Source: UBA2588 sp002339805 | Lineage (GTDB): Bacteria; Chloroflexota; Dehalococcoidia; Lucifugimonadales; UBA3495 | DNA length: 64,000 bases | Reading direction: 5' to 3' | Assembly: GCA_045562555.1 (NCBI GenBank) | Contig: JBJKVO010000002.1 | Coordinates: 124,001 to 188,000 of the forward strand | Part shown: piece by piece, positions 44,088 through 53,564 of the stretch | Numbering within the stretch: the first letter of the stretch is position 1 | How the letters are laid out: the number at the start of each line of letters is the position of its first letter | The notes under the pieces: generated by a model | Databases searched by the model: none | Seen by the model: the letters and a program-made list of their open reading frames with translations, nothing else | What the model was told of the DNA's origin: nothing | Position numbers and translations under genes: made by a program

Positions 44088-45248
44088 TTACGCTGTATTT
44101 CCAGTAGATACTGGAATTCTGTCGACGGATGCATTTCCTATAGGCACTGAAGTTACTCCAGTTCCAATCAGGTCTGCTATGGCTTCTCCGATTGCGCTGG
44201 AAAGCATTACTCCTTTTTCACCGCCTCCCGTGGCAAGGTAACAATTTTCTAAGTGTGGCACAGATCCTAGTATCGGTAACCAGTCTTCTGTAACCGGTCT
44301 AAAGCAGACAGTCTGCAGGATTAATTCCGAATTTATTAAAGAAGGGATTATTTGGACGATTTTGTCCATGATGGTGTCTCGTGCTCGATCGGTGGGAGCT
44401 TTGGAACTAAAGGGTTCGTCCAATTCTTCCATTTTGGTTGCCCCGCACCATATCAATCCATCTAGTTTGGGGTGGATGCTCGCTTCTGGAAGGGATGGTA
44501 CTTCGACATCGGGATACTGTTGTATCAGAGGGTATTTCAAACGGATTATCTGTCCTTTCAAAGGAGTCACAGGTATATCCATGCCAATCCATTTCGAAGC
44601 GTTAAGAGACCACGGCCCCATGGCAACCACTACAGAATCACAGTGGATTGTTCCGTTGCGAGTCTTTACCCCAATCACTTTTTCACCTTTTGTATTGAGT
44701 CCTATGACCTCGTCACTTTTGAACAAGGCCCCCAGTTTTTCTGCCGCGTTGGCAAAAGCTAGAGTTAATTTATAACTGTCACATGCTGCATTACCTGTCG
44801 CAAGCACCGCACTTTTTACATTTGAGGATATTAAGGGATATTGGGATATAACATCCTGTGGTTCTAATAGTTCAGCCTTAAAATTAGGATGATCAATAGC
44901 ATTGAATGTATTCAAAGTCCCGGACAATTGCTCAATATCAGAGTCAAATAACCCAATTCTAAGTAGATCGATAATTCGGCCGTCAAAGTTTATTCCGGTT
45001 TCTTGTTCTAGTTCTGGCCAAATTGAGAGATGTTTTTCATAAGAGTACATTGCCAATGGGCCAAGAGGACCAGGAATTCCATGCCCGACTAAAGGATTAA
45101 GCCCGCCTGCTGAGTAACCAGACGCCCCTGAAGCTATCCCTTCATTTTCTACAATGATACTTGGGATGCCTTTCTTTCCTAAAAAGTACGCTGTAGCACA
45201 GCCAGCAATGCCTCCACCTATAATGACGGTGTTTGTATGATTATCCAT
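44088..45248 (-). CDS. FAD-dependent oxidoreductase, DAO (glycine/D-amino-acid oxidase) family
   Basis: A 386-aa DAO-family flavoprotein. The FAD motif VIIGGGIAGCATAYFLGKKG starts at residue 8; GIASGASGYSAGG follows, VVVAMGPWSLNASKW lies mid-protein, and the C-terminus has ENCYLATGGGEKGVMLS. Family members oxidise the C-N bond of secondary or primary amines (sarcosine, glycine, D-amino acids). Substrate unknown. It is the first gene of a block with the cyclophilin-like and CoA-transferase genes. Confidence 0.87.
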   Translation of the reverse strand: MDNHTNTVIIGGGIAGCATAYFLGKKGIPSIIVENEGIASGASGYSAGGLNPLVGHGIPGPLGPLAMYSYEKHLSIWPELEQETGINFDGRIIDLLRIGLFDSDIEQLSGTLNTFNAIDHPNFKAELLEPQDVISQYPLISSNVKSAVLATGNAACDSYKLTLAFANAAEKLGALFKSDEVIGLNTKGEKVIGVKTRNGTIHCDSVVVAMGPWSLNASKWIGMDIPVTPLKGQIIRLKYPLIQQYPDVEVPSLPEASIHPKLDGLIWCGATKMEELDEPFSSKAPTDRARDTIMDKIVQIIPSLINSELILQTVCFRPVTEDWLPILGSVPHLENCYLATGGGEKGVMLSSAIGEAIADLIGTGVTSVPIGNASVDRIPVSTGNTA

Positions 45249-45306
45249 TTCAGCTCCTTGTCATTTGGATCAAGTTATTTTATTGTTTAGTACCTAGGAG
45301 TTTTAT

Positions 45307-45519
45307 ATGCCAATATACCAGTATTTATGTGAAGAGTGTAGTTTTGAATCGGAATATATAAGATCGGTTTCAAAAGCAGATGATCCTGCTCCCTGTAAGT
45401 CTTGCGAGGGTTCCACGAATAGAGTGTTAACTATGTTCTCTTTTAAATCTGACACTTTTACTGCGCCTAAATTAAGATCAACCAATTCTCAACCGATGAG
45501 GGAAAAACCCACGGATTAA
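45307..45519 (+). CDS. FmdB-family zinc-ribbon protein
   Basis: A 70-aa protein beginning MPIYQYLCEECSFE, with CEEC and CKSC pairs, the standard FmdB zinc ribbon, and a short polar tail. FmdB was first linked to regulation of formamidase/amide genes and is often annotated a putative regulatory protein. AGGAG lies 6 nt before the ATG. It is divergent from the DAO gene, and its last 4 bp overlap the convergent DUF971 gene. Confidence 0.85.
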   Translation: MPIYQYLCEECSFESEYIRSVSKADDPAPCKSCEGSTNRVLTMFSFKSDTFTAPKLRSTNSQPMREKPTD

Positions 45520-45854
45520 TCACTGGCCTTTTTCTCTTTGCATTCTATACAAACACATATGGAGCGTAAGAAGTCATATGTGTATATTCCGGTGTGATGG
45601 GTATCTGACCATAGGAACTGTGCGCCATAGTTCCCGACTATAAAGTGATCGATAGCTATCACATTACTTTCTACACTTTCAGGGTCAAGTAGCTCTTTGC
45701 CTGTCATTTCATCCACGCACTGGGCACATCTGCAACGAAGGCGAACATATCTATGAGGTAATGCGCTTCTATGCCCGTCTTGCCAGAATATCTGAATATA
45801 TTCTTCCCCGATTTGGATGTCTGTAACAATATTGTTTGGCATTTTAAGGAGCAT
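45516..45854 (-). CDS. DUF971 domain protein
   Basis: A 112-aa protein with the DUF971 (gamma-butyrobetaine hydroxylase N-terminal-like) pattern: IFWQDGHRSALPHRYVRLRCRCAQC, a Cys-Cys pair, and HTGIYTYDFLRSICVCIECK. The domain occurs in Fe-S cluster carrier partners and in BBOX hydroxylases, with a zinc site formed by the cysteines. A GGAGG is only 2-3 nt before this ATG, so the Met four codons in (45842) may be the true start. It follows the ThDP enzyme gene by 9 bp. Confidence 0.8.
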   Translation of the reverse strand: MLLKMPNNIVTDIQIGEEYIQIFWQDGHRSALPHRYVRLRCRCAQCVDEMTGKELLDPESVESNVIAIDHFIVGNYGAQFLWSDTHHTGIYTYDFLRSICVCIECKEKKASD

Positions 45855-45863
45855 TCCTCCGTT

Positions 45864-47549
45864 TTAAGTCTTTGACTGAACTTCGGCTAATCTAGCTGGC
45901 CTAGGCATTTCATCAGGGTCAGTTGGAATTTCGATAATTGATGGCTTACCAGCTTGCAAAGCATCTTTAAATACGTCAGCTATATCTTCAATTTTATCTA
46001 CATAGTACCCTTTGCCGCCGAACAACTCTGCGTATTTATCGTATCTAGGGTTTATGGTGTCCGCACCTACGTATCTTTCATTGAAAGCATATTTTTGATA
46101 GGCTTTTTCAGATCCCCAACAATCATTATTCATTACCACAGAGATCAGGTTCAAATTATATCTGACAGCAGTTTCAAATTCTTGAGCGTTGAACAGAAAC
46201 CCTCCATCTCCGTTAAAGTTGACTACGTGGCGATCTGGTGCTCCGAAAGCTGCGCCTATCGCGGTTGGAAAACTAAAACCTAGGCCACCAAGATCCAGTG
46301 GGCTTATTAGGGTTCTTGGTTCGTTGAATACCAAGCGATCTTGGCCGAAGTTTGGGGCGAGGCCAGCATCCAAAGCGATAATTGCATCTCGAGGCATGAC
46401 TTTTCTTAATTCTGCATACACCCTTTGAGGTTTCATTGGGTAAGTGTCAAGCGTCAACTCATTATCTAGTCTTTGGGTTCTGTTTGAATGTTGGGAAACG
46501 ACGGTACCTTTCCAGTCTTGATTTAATTCCCCAGAGCCCTGAAGGCCTTCAATGATATCTTCTAATACTGATTTGACGTCTCCTTCTATACCTACCGAGA
46601 TAGGATAATTTCGGCCAAGTTCTTTTGGATCTATTTCAATTTGGATAATTTTAGCACCGTCGGGTATGAACCTATTGTCGTAGAATGTTGTGGATTGACC
46701 TAATCGAGTTCCTGCAGCAATTATGAGGTCTGTTTGTTGAATTGCGGATATGGCCTCTTCTGCGCCAAGTCTACCTAAATGCCCTAAAAATTGAGGATGA
46801 TCATTGGGTACAGCATCTGCCCTCCCATAAGAAGTAACTATGGCTGCTCCTGTTAACTCTGCGAGTTGCATAACTTGTTCAGCTGCTAAGCTCCAGTTTA
46901 CTCCTCCCCCTGCTACGATTACAGGTTTTTTAGATTGTTTTATCTCTGTAATCGCATTGGATACTAATTGTCTGTCCCCTCTGGTTCGATTAGTATTTGG
47001 GCGGTATTGCTCTACGTTTAGATCATCCATATCAAGATTCGTACCTGCAATTACATCTCGAGGAATATCCACCAAGACTGGTCCTTGCTTGCCTGATGTG
47101 GCTATTCTGAATGCTTGCCTTATAGCATCAGGTATCCGCTCGACTTTGTTTACTGAATAAGCTGCTTTTGTTATTGGCTTGAACAGACTGACTTGGTCGA
47201 ACTCTTGGGTGGAGTCTCTGTTTTGGTGATCCCTGGAGGCTGATGGAGCTATGTAGACGACAGGTGAATGAGCGACAAAGGCAGATCCCACGCCATAACT
47301 TAGATTTAGTACTCCTGGTCCGTTGGTTGCAATGCATACTGCGGGCTTGCCTGTGACTCTAGCATACCCATCGGCCATTAGTGCAGCTCCTTGTTCATGA
47401 CGAGTACCCACAAATTCAATACTTTGTTTATCGTATAAAGAGTCCAATATGTCTAAAAAAGAAGAGCCTACGATTCCGAATAAATGTGTAACTTGCTCTT
47501 GCTCTAAAATGTCTACGATTGCTTCACCTGATCCGATATTGCGTGTCAT
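45864..47549 (-). CDS. Thiamine-diphosphate-dependent enzyme, acetolactate-synthase-like
   Basis: A 561-aa ThDP enzyme with the usual three domains: the Pyr domain with catalytic Glu52 in GTRHEQGAALMADGYAR, a central Rossmann domain (KPVIVAGGGVNWS), and the PP domain with GDGGFLFNAQEFETAVRYN...NND binding Mg-ThDP. Relatives include acetolactate synthase, oxalyl-CoA decarboxylase and sulfopyruvate/benzaldehyde-type lyases; there is no regulatory small subunit nearby, so a catabolic decarboxylase is more likely than IlvB. It is preceded by an MFS carrier gene 14 bp away, which may import its substrate. Confidence 0.87.
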   Translation of the reverse strand: MTRNIGSGEAIVDILEQEQVTHLFGIVGSSFLDILDSLYDKQSIEFVGTRHEQGAALMADGYARVTGKPAVCIATNGPGVLNLSYGVGSAFVAHSPVVYIAPSASRDHQNRDSTQEFDQVSLFKPITKAAYSVNKVERIPDAIRQAFRIATSGKQGPVLVDIPRDVIAGTNLDMDDLNVEQYRPNTNRTRGDRQLVSNAITEIKQSKKPVIVAGGGVNWSLAAEQVMQLAELTGAAIVTSYGRADAVPNDHPQFLGHLGRLGAEEAISAIQQTDLIIAAGTRLGQSTTFYDNRFIPDGAKIIQIEIDPKELGRNYPISVGIEGDVKSVLEDIIEGLQGSGELNQDWKGTVVSQHSNRTQRLDNELTLDTYPMKPQRVYAELRKVMPRDAIIALDAGLAPNFGQDRLVFNEPRTLISPLDLGGLGFSFPTAIGAAFGAPDRHVVNFNGDGGFLFNAQEFETAVRYNLNLISVVMNNDCWGSEKAYQKYAFNERYVGADTINPRYDKYAELFGGKGYYVDKIEDIADVFKDALQAGKPSIIEIPTDPDEMPRPARLAEVQSKT

Positions 47550-47563
47550 TGTTTCTCCTGATT

Positions 47564-48811
47564 TTAATTAGAATTTGCTTTTTTAACTGGTGTTAATAAA
47601 AGTATTATTGCTGGGGCTACCCATAGGATGGAAGCGAATCCAAATACTCCACTGAGACCCCAGGTTTGACTAACCCAGATGGCTATTAATGGGGAGAAGG
47701 AACCAAGTAGTTGATTGATACCAAGTACAAGTCCCATTGTAGTTCCTTCGATGCCTGTGTCTACTTGGTCTAAAACTAAGGCTTGTAAAAGTTGCCCTAA
47801 AGTATATGAGAATAATCCAATGACTCCTAAGATCACCAGGAGTAATACGATACTAGTCATATACATGACCGTGAAGGTTAATATCCCTACTATTACCATA
47901 CTTGGTACTAATATGGGTTTTCTACCGATTCGATCGGATAAGAATCCTAGTATTGGAGCCATGAAAAAACCTAAACTTGTAACTATACCCAGACCGATTC
48001 CTTGGGACAATGCGTTTGCCCCAAACCCTCCTTCTGTTTCATCTGCAGTTAGGTAGTAAGGGACCCATGCTTCCAATGCGTTGAAGCCTGTCTGTCTAAG
48101 AAATACGATTGCTATTAATGCTAATATTACAGGGTTACTAAGTAAGCCTTTGGCGTTATTAAGATGGTAACCTAGCCCATTATTGTCAGGCGTTGCCGTT
48201 ACCACGCTTTTTAGGTTTTTTAATGCTATCCACACTAGAACCGCAGTGATTAATATAGGGATTATGTAGATTACAGATATGGCTCTCCACAATTCCATGC
48301 CAAGCCATAATCCTAGAGCGATTGGGATTGCCCCTGTAACGATCGGGCCAACTAATGCACCTACTTGTGCTCCAACTCCATGAACAGTGAGACCGAACCC
48401 TCTGTTTGACGAATATTGCTGGGATATAGCGGCTATAGCTGGAATATGCCAAACCTGACCAGGTATTGGTAGTAATATAGCAATTATTATCAGGAAGCCA
48501 GCTACTGGAGTGACGGCTAATAATATGAATAGAATGGCTCCTAGAATCATGCAACCAGTTAGAATGACCCCCCATCTGTTACCTGGCCTGTCAACTATGA
48601 ATCCTGCAAGGCATGTAATTAATCCTCCCGATATGTATCTTATAAATTGAAGGATAGAATAGAATGCTAAGCCTCCTCCGAGGGAAGCCACGACTGTTGG
48701 AAGCAATACTAGGAGGGCGTTTACCAGCCAGTGTTGTAGGAAGTGACCAACTGTTAAAGAAACTAGGGTGAAATTACTTCCGTCTGGTTTCGGTTGAGTT
48801 TGGGTAGACAT
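47564..48811 (-). CDS. MFS transporter
   Basis: A 415-aa major-facilitator protein with about twelve hydrophobic segments. Visible family features are the loop GFIVDRPGNRWG after TM2 and GFLSDRIGRKPILV between TM8 and TM9 (the DRxGRK signature). I place the start at the ATG at 48811, preceded by GAAGGAG; an upstream in-frame ATG at 48859 lacks a ribosome site. It is probably a solute importer serving the adjacent ThDP enzyme; substrate unknown. Confidence 0.87.
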   Translation of the reverse strand: MSTQTQPKPDGSNFTLVSLTVGHFLQHWLVNALLVLLPTVVASLGGGLAFYSILQFIRYISGGLITCLAGFIVDRPGNRWGVILTGCMILGAILFILLAVTPVAGFLIIIAILLPIPGQVWHIPAIAAISQQYSSNRGFGLTVHGVGAQVGALVGPIVTGAIPIALGLWLGMELWRAISVIYIIPILITAVLVWIALKNLKSVVTATPDNNGLGYHLNNAKGLLSNPVILALIAIVFLRQTGFNALEAWVPYYLTADETEGGFGANALSQGIGLGIVTSLGFFMAPILGFLSDRIGRKPILVPSMVIVGILTFTVMYMTSIVLLLVILGVIGLFSYTLGQLLQALVLDQVDTGIEGTTMGLVLGINQLLGSFSPLIAIWVSQTWGLSGVFGFASILWVAPAIILLLTPVKKANSN

Positions 48812-48967
48812 AACGCTCCTTCTACTATTTTCGAGCTTGAGAAGCAATGATATGGGCAATCCTAATAGATTTCAATAGGTTCCTTAAGTCAGATTGGACC
48901 ACATATGTGATTTTGTAGTAGACTACCTGAAATTTGATGCAAATTATAAAAGGAATGTGGTGTTGCA

Positions 48968-50079
48968 ATGAGTAATGACCTTAATTTAAATCCAATCAAT
49001 TTGTACGAGTATGAAAAGCGGGCTGAAATCATATTGCCCCATGACAATTGGGATTTTATTGCCGCTGGTGCAATGGATGAATTAACAACCCAGAAAAACC
49101 AGGACGGCTTTAGACGCTTTAAGTCTTAGGCCTAGATTTCTGAGAGACATTACTGAACGCTCAATAAAATACTTCAGTCCTAGGAACTCCTATCAGTTTG
49201 CCGGTGATGATATGTCCTACTGGCGGTCATGGCATAGCACATCCAAATGCCGAATGCGAGACCGCTATGGGAGCTGGAATGTCTGACACATTAATGATGT
49301 GTTCTACGAGTAGCAATAAAAGCCTAGAAGAAATAGCCGACGCAGCGACTGGGCCACTTTGGTTTCAGCTTTACCACCGAGGTTATGATTTGACAGAAAT
49401 GTTAGTCAAACGAGCAGAAGAAGCTGGCTATAAAGCAATAGCCCTGACAGTGGATGTTCCTTCACCAAGCCCGAAAGAACGAGACTTAAAAAATCAATAT
49501 GCTAGAGATTTGGAACTTGGTAATTTTAGGGGCATAGATAAGTCTGAAGAAGAAATCAGCGGTACAGATGAGACACCGGGATGGAGAGTTTCCAGGGTGG
49601 CACCTATGACCTGGCAGGAATTAGATTGGTTGCGTAGCCTGACTTCCTTGCCATTAGTGTTAAAAGGATTGAGAACTGCCGAAGACGCGAGAGTTGCTGT
49701 TGAATGCGGAGTTGATGGCATATTGGTTTCAAACCACGGGGGGCGTCAGATGGACGGTACAATGAGTGCTATAGAAACGCTCCCAGAGATTGTTAGTGCG
49801 GTGAACGGAAAAGCCGAAGTATATCTAGACTCCGGAATTCGAAGAGGGACAGATGTTCTCAAAGCGCTAGCCTTAGGCGCAACTGCGGTTGGTGTTGGTC
49901 GCCCATTATATTGGGGATTAGCAGTAAAAGGGGCTGAAGGAGTTCATGGCGTTCTTGAATGTTTACGAGAAGAAGTTGATCGAGCCATGTCTTACACGGG
50001 GCAATCCGATGTTAAAGCTCTTGATGAAGGTCTAGTTAATATCCCTTACGGTTGGGGCCTAGGGACAACCGCTCCTTAA
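48968..50079 (+). pseudogene. FMN-dependent alpha-hydroxy-acid oxidase/dehydrogenase, twice frameshifted
   Basis: Three consecutive frames encode one LldD/glycolate-oxidase/lactate-monooxygenase-like protein. Frame 1 (48968-49123) gives MSNDLNLNPINLYEYEKRAE...GFRRFK, then an extra T at 49124; frame 2 continues LRPRFLRDITERSIK, then an extra T at 49170; frame 3 resumes TSVLGTPISLPVMICPTGGHG and runs to 50079. Removing the two bases restores an unbroken protein of about 370 aa with SNHGGRQMDG (catalytic His, Arg) and VYLDSGIRRGTD (FMN phosphate). As given, the gene is broken; either a decaying gene or two indel errors. Only the C-terminal 293 residues remain in one frame. Confidence 0.85.
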
Positions 50080-50107
50080 GCAATCATCATCTATCTTTAT
50101 GGCAGGC

Positions 50108-50878
50108 TCATTTTATATAGTTAGATAGAAACGATTTAAGATGTCTGTTAAATATGTCAGGTTGTTCAAAATGGCTTGCATGAGCGGATTCTGGAATTAC
50201 ATGATATGTGGCATCACTAAACAATTTCGAGACTTCTTCAATCACGTTTGGAGGGAATATGAGGTCTGATTCACCTACTAGAAGCATAATGGGTATATCA
50301 AAATGCTTTAATGTGTCTTTGCCAGGTCCAGATGTATCTCTGAAAATACTCGACACTACAGACCGTTCCCGCTTAGGGTTGAGAAGGCCTATCTGTTCAT
50401 AAAGCAAGGTCAAGGCGGGCTGATTAGCAATAAACGAGTCAGTAAGGGCTCTTCTAGTCGGATGGTCTGGAGGCGAGACGTCTTGAAGCATGTCTACCAC
50501 AACTTGTTCGCCAACTCCTCCGGTTGTGTCTGCGAGTACCAAAGCTGAAACCATTTCGGGATATGTCAACGAGAAATTTAATCCGGTTATTCCTCCCATT
50601 GATTGGCATATGATGGCTGTTTTATCAATTTCAAGGAACTCCAATAATGCTTTCAAATCACTTGCAAACTGGCTTGTTTTTATATTCTTCGGGTCATCTA
50701 TGCTAGATCCCCATCCTCGGTGATCAAACGATATGCAGGTGTAATCTTGTTCAAATTCAGGGATTTGCTGCCACCACATCAAACGGTTGCCAGAAGCTCC
50801 ATGGGCAAATGTAAGTGCCGGTCCATTTCCTCGTACTTCGTAATACATGTTGAAATCATCAATTTCCAGATATGGCAT
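50108..50878 (-). CDS. Alpha/beta hydrolase
   Basis: A 256-aa alpha/beta hydrolase. HGASGNRLMWW forms the oxyanion loop, FDHRGWGSS is the family turn, the nucleophile elbow is CQSMGG, and LVGESDLIFPP and ESAHASHFEQ carry the Asp and His of the triad. The fold covers esterases, lactonases and C-C hydrolases (3-oxoadipate enol-lactonase-like in layout); no substrate can be fixed. It overlaps the preceding gene's end by about 20 bp on the same strand. Confidence 0.87.
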   Translation of the reverse strand: MPYLEIDDFNMYYEVRGNGPALTFAHGASGNRLMWWQQIPEFEQDYTCISFDHRGWGSSIDDPKNIKTSQFASDLKALLEFLEIDKTAIICQSMGGITGLNFSLTYPEMVSALVLADTTGGVGEQVVVDMLQDVSPPDHPTRRALTDSFIANQPALTLLYEQIGLLNPKRERSVVSSIFRDTSGPGKDTLKHFDIPIMLLVGESDLIFPPNVIEEVSKLFSDATYHVIPESAHASHFEQPDIFNRHLKSFLSNYIK

Positions 50879-51680
50879 GATATCCTCCTTCTCGCATTGG
50901 GCTAGGGCTTTGAACTATTGTTTGTGTATCCATTATTACACTTCCAGCTGTGTTGAAGACACAAGTGCGATTCGTATGTGTATGTTTTGGGTCTGGCTCA
51001 CTTGTACTTTTAGTGTTGCCTACGAGATGTGGTACTAGAGCGTCGGGCGAGGAATAGTAGAATACAGTTGACTGAGTTCCTCCAACCTGAAAGTCTAACT
51101 GATATCTTGAATCCATTGTTGAATAGCAGTAAATCCTGAATAGATTGGGAATTATGTCGTTGTTATTCTGATCTCCAAAGAGGGTTTGGGCGTAAGCTAA
51201 CTCTTTTTGCAAGTTTTCCCATTGATCATATCTCGTCAGATCTAGGTCTTCGGTGTTAATGATCTTTTGCTCTTTTGATTCATAGGCCGAAAACTTATAG
51301 GTTTGATAACAAATCTCTGTACCAATATCATCAATGGTCGTTGTTGCTATTTCATATGAGATGACGGAGTTTGTATCAGAGATATCCCTAAGCCATGCAC
51401 CGGTTTGTAACCGACGGGTTGAGATAGGTTTACTCATGAAAACCGTTTGGGTTTCTGAAAGACTTGGCAAGGTAATCCCGAGTTTCTTTTCCCCTATTAT
51501 TCTAGCTTCATTGATTATTAAGGGTGGCATGGAGACATCTAATGATAAATCGTTTAGCTCATACGTATCCGTTGAGTATTCTAATGTCCCCAAGTGTAGT
51601 CCATTAGAACTGACTGTGAATGGATCTATACAGGAACCGGTCTCTGTAAGCCATTTTCGGATATTGTCTGTTTTAGTCAT
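50859..51680 (-). CDS. Hypothetical protein
   Basis: A 273-aa protein that I do not recognise. No signal peptide or membrane segment is seen. It is rich in beta-strand-like stretches (e.g. GLHLGTLEYSTDTYELNDL, IYCYSTMDSRYQLDF) and in Thr/Ser/Tyr. I use the ATG at 51680, which overlaps the TPR gene stop in the form ATGACTAA; a TTG 15 bp earlier is less likely. Its stop overlaps the hydrolase start, so TPR gene, this gene and the hydrolase are probably translationally coupled. Confidence 0.6.
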   Translation of the reverse strand: MTKTDNIRKWLTETGSCIDPFTVSSNGLHLGTLEYSTDTYELNDLSLDVSMPPLIINEARIIGEKKLGITLPSLSETQTVFMSKPISTRRLQTGAWLRDISDTNSVISYEIATTTIDDIGTEICYQTYKFSAYESKEQKIINTEDLDLTRYDQWENLQKELAYAQTLFGDQNNNDIIPNLFRIYCYSTMDSRYQLDFQVGGTQSTVFYYSSPDALVPHLVGNTKSTSEPDPKHTHTNRTCVFNTAGSVIMDTQTIVQSPSPMREGGYHAISGN

Positions 51681-52662
51681 CTTGTGAATGATCAAGAGCT
51701 TGCAGATGTTTCATAAGTTCAAGTCCTTCCGTATATTCTGATTCGCATTCCAATGCCAATTTGGTACTCTGCTGTGCTGCAAAGTGATTTCCTTGGGCAA
51801 GGTATGCTTTAGCTTGGGCGATATGCGATCTGGGAAGGTCAGGATTCAATGAGATGGCATCACTAAAGGCTTTGTGTGCCTTGGGGAAATCCCCAAGGTC
51901 TTGTAATGCAGTGCCCAGATTAATTAAGAGATCTGGGAAGGGGGTAACAAATTTAAATGCAAGCAGGAAATCTTTTAGGGCATCTTCATGCAACATTAAA
52001 TTTTGCTTTGCGATTCCTCTGTTATAGTACGCATTGCCAAAAGAAACTACGATCGTTATGGCTTCATCATAATCCGTTATAGCTTCTTCATATTTGCCTA
52101 GGTCTGATAGTGCGTTGCCACGGGCAAATCTATAGTCAGGCTCGTTAGGCCTAAGTTCTAGGGCTTTTGTATAATATCCCAGAGCTGCCCCTTGATCTTT
52201 CAATTCTTTGTAGGCAACTCCGATATTGTAATAACAGTTTGGTAAATTTCCATCTAGTCCCAACGCAGATTCAAAGTCTTCTATAGCTTGCTGGTAATGA
52301 TTTAACGAGGCATGAGCGACACCTCTGCTATAAAAGAAATCGGGGTCATGTGGGTTTAGGTCTATGGCTGTGTCGTATTGTATGATTGCGTCAGCAAACT
52401 TGTTTTGCTGCCTTAGGATCACTCCTTTTGCATAATATCCGATGGTGTAATCGGGATCGATTGATAAGCATTGATCGTAATGAATTAAAGCTTGTTCAAA
52501 GTTATGGGTCTGTTTGTAAGTCAGCCCTATACCATAACTGGCTTCGACACTTTGATTGTTTATCGAGAGGGCTGAGTGAAAACTGTCTAAGGCCTGGCTT
52601 ATCAAGCCCAATCCTAAGAAATGGTGCCCACGTTGTATAAATTCTGTTTCACTAGTTTCCAT
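51673..52662 (-). CDS. Tetratricopeptide-repeat protein
   Basis: A 329-aa protein made almost wholly of 34-residue TPRs, at least eight by eye: A-x-x-x-Y-G-I/A-Y-Y-N-x-G helices recur, e.g. ASYGIGLTYKQTHNFEQALIHYDQCLSIDP, DFFYSRGVAHASLNHYQQAIEDFESALGL. No signal peptide, so a cytosolic scaffold is likely. It is the first gene of a three-gene unit with the unknown protein and the hydrolase, 40 bp downstream of tRNA-Val on the opposite side. Confidence 0.9.
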   Translation of the reverse strand: METSETEFIQRGHHFLGLGLISQALDSFHSALSINNQSVEASYGIGLTYKQTHNFEQALIHYDQCLSIDPDYTIGYYAKGVILRQQNKFADAIIQYDTAIDLNPHDPDFFYSRGVAHASLNHYQQAIEDFESALGLDGNLPNCYYNIGVAYKELKDQGAALGYYTKALELRPNEPDYRFARGNALSDLGKYEEAITDYDEAITIVVSFGNAYYNRGIAKQNLMLHEDALKDFLLAFKFVTPFPDLLINLGTALQDLGDFPKAHKAFSDAISLNPDLPRSHIAQAKAYLAQGNHFAAQQSTKLALECESEYTEGLELMKHLQALDHSQDD

Positions 52663-52701
52663 CTATATATCCGTATAGATCAATTTGGGATTTCGTGGTA
52701 G

Positions 52702-52778
52702 TGGTGGGTAGTGAGGGACTCGAACCCCCGGCCTCCTGTGTGTAAAACAGGCGCTCTAACCAGCTGAGCTAACCACCC
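52702..52778 (-). tRNA. tRNA-Val (TAC)
   Basis: A 77-nt tRNA on the minus strand with encoded CCA (52702-52704). Acceptor GGGTGGT/ACTACCC (one G-U pair), D-arm GCTCAGCTGGTTAGAGC, anticodon loop TTTACAC between CCTGT and ACAGG (anticodon TAC, complement at 52742-52744), T arm GGGGGTTCGAGTCCCTC. It reads GUA-type valine codons. Confidence 0.95.
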
Positions 52779-52841
52779 GTGGGCCAAATTATAGCATAAA
52801 TGACGGCTTTCATTAAATGTGTTGAATAGCTAAAAATGTAT

Positions 52842-53564
52842 TTATTTTAGAATAAAGAACATAGCAAATATTACTAACACAATATTTATGAATATAGTGA
52901 AATATTTGTCGGGAACTCTACGTACCACCTTGGTGCCAAAATAAGAAGCTAGCACGCCCATTACTCCAATGCCTGTACCGAGTAATATAGTGTCTTTATC
53001 TATGAACCCATTGAGCGCAAATACAGCTAATTTAGGAATCTGCAAGGAGCCCATGGCAAATGCGAACGTACCTATAAACGCCATTCTTTGGAGGCCATAG
53101 CTTAAGAAAAACACTGAAGTGAAGGGGCCAGGGACACCTACTACTCCTGCAATGAATGCAGTAATTCCTCCTAGAGGAATGAAGCCCCATAATTTCATTT
53201 TGAATTGTCGTACAGCAGGTAATCGTTTACTGACTACAATTATTAAAATAAAGAATCCTAAGAGGCGTTCTATGGTTGTAGGTTCTAAAGATATGAATAA
53301 TCTGGTTCCTAGTATTGTTAGAGGAATAGCCCCTATTAGGAAATAAATATTTACTTTCCAGTCGATATATGCACGGTTCAACCAAGACCTTGACGCAGTA
53401 GCAAAAATACTACAGAAGCACAGAGTAGGTAATGCAGCATGGGGTCCTAAGAAAAACGTTAAAGTGGGCATTAACATGACACCACCTCCGAATCCTGCTA
53501 CTCCTGCAAAGGAATAGCCCAGCAGGCCAGCTAATAAGATGATTGCAATGTCTAAAATGCTCAT
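52842..53564 (-). CDS. TauE/SafE-family permease, copy 1 of 3
   Basis: A 240-aa membrane protein with about eight hydrophobic segments and the two internal halves of the TauE/SafE (DUF81) family: FAGVAGFGGGVMLMPTLTFFLGPHAA and FIAGVVGVPGPFTSVFFLSYG. These permeases export or import sulfite, sulfoacetate and related organic anions. It is the last of three same-length paralogues on this strand; its ATG shares one base with the preceding stop (TAATG), so translation is coupled. Confidence 0.9.
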   Translation of the reverse strand: MSILDIAIILLAGLLGYSFAGVAGFGGGVMLMPTLTFFLGPHAALPTLCFCSIFATASRSWLNRAYIDWKVNIYFLIGAIPLTILGTRLFISLEPTTIERLLGFFILIIVVSKRLPAVRQFKMKLWGFIPLGGITAFIAGVVGVPGPFTSVFFLSYGLQRMAFIGTFAFAMGSLQIPKLAVFALNGFIDKDTILLGTGIGVMGVLASYFGTKVVRRVPDKYFTIFINIVLVIFAMFFILK

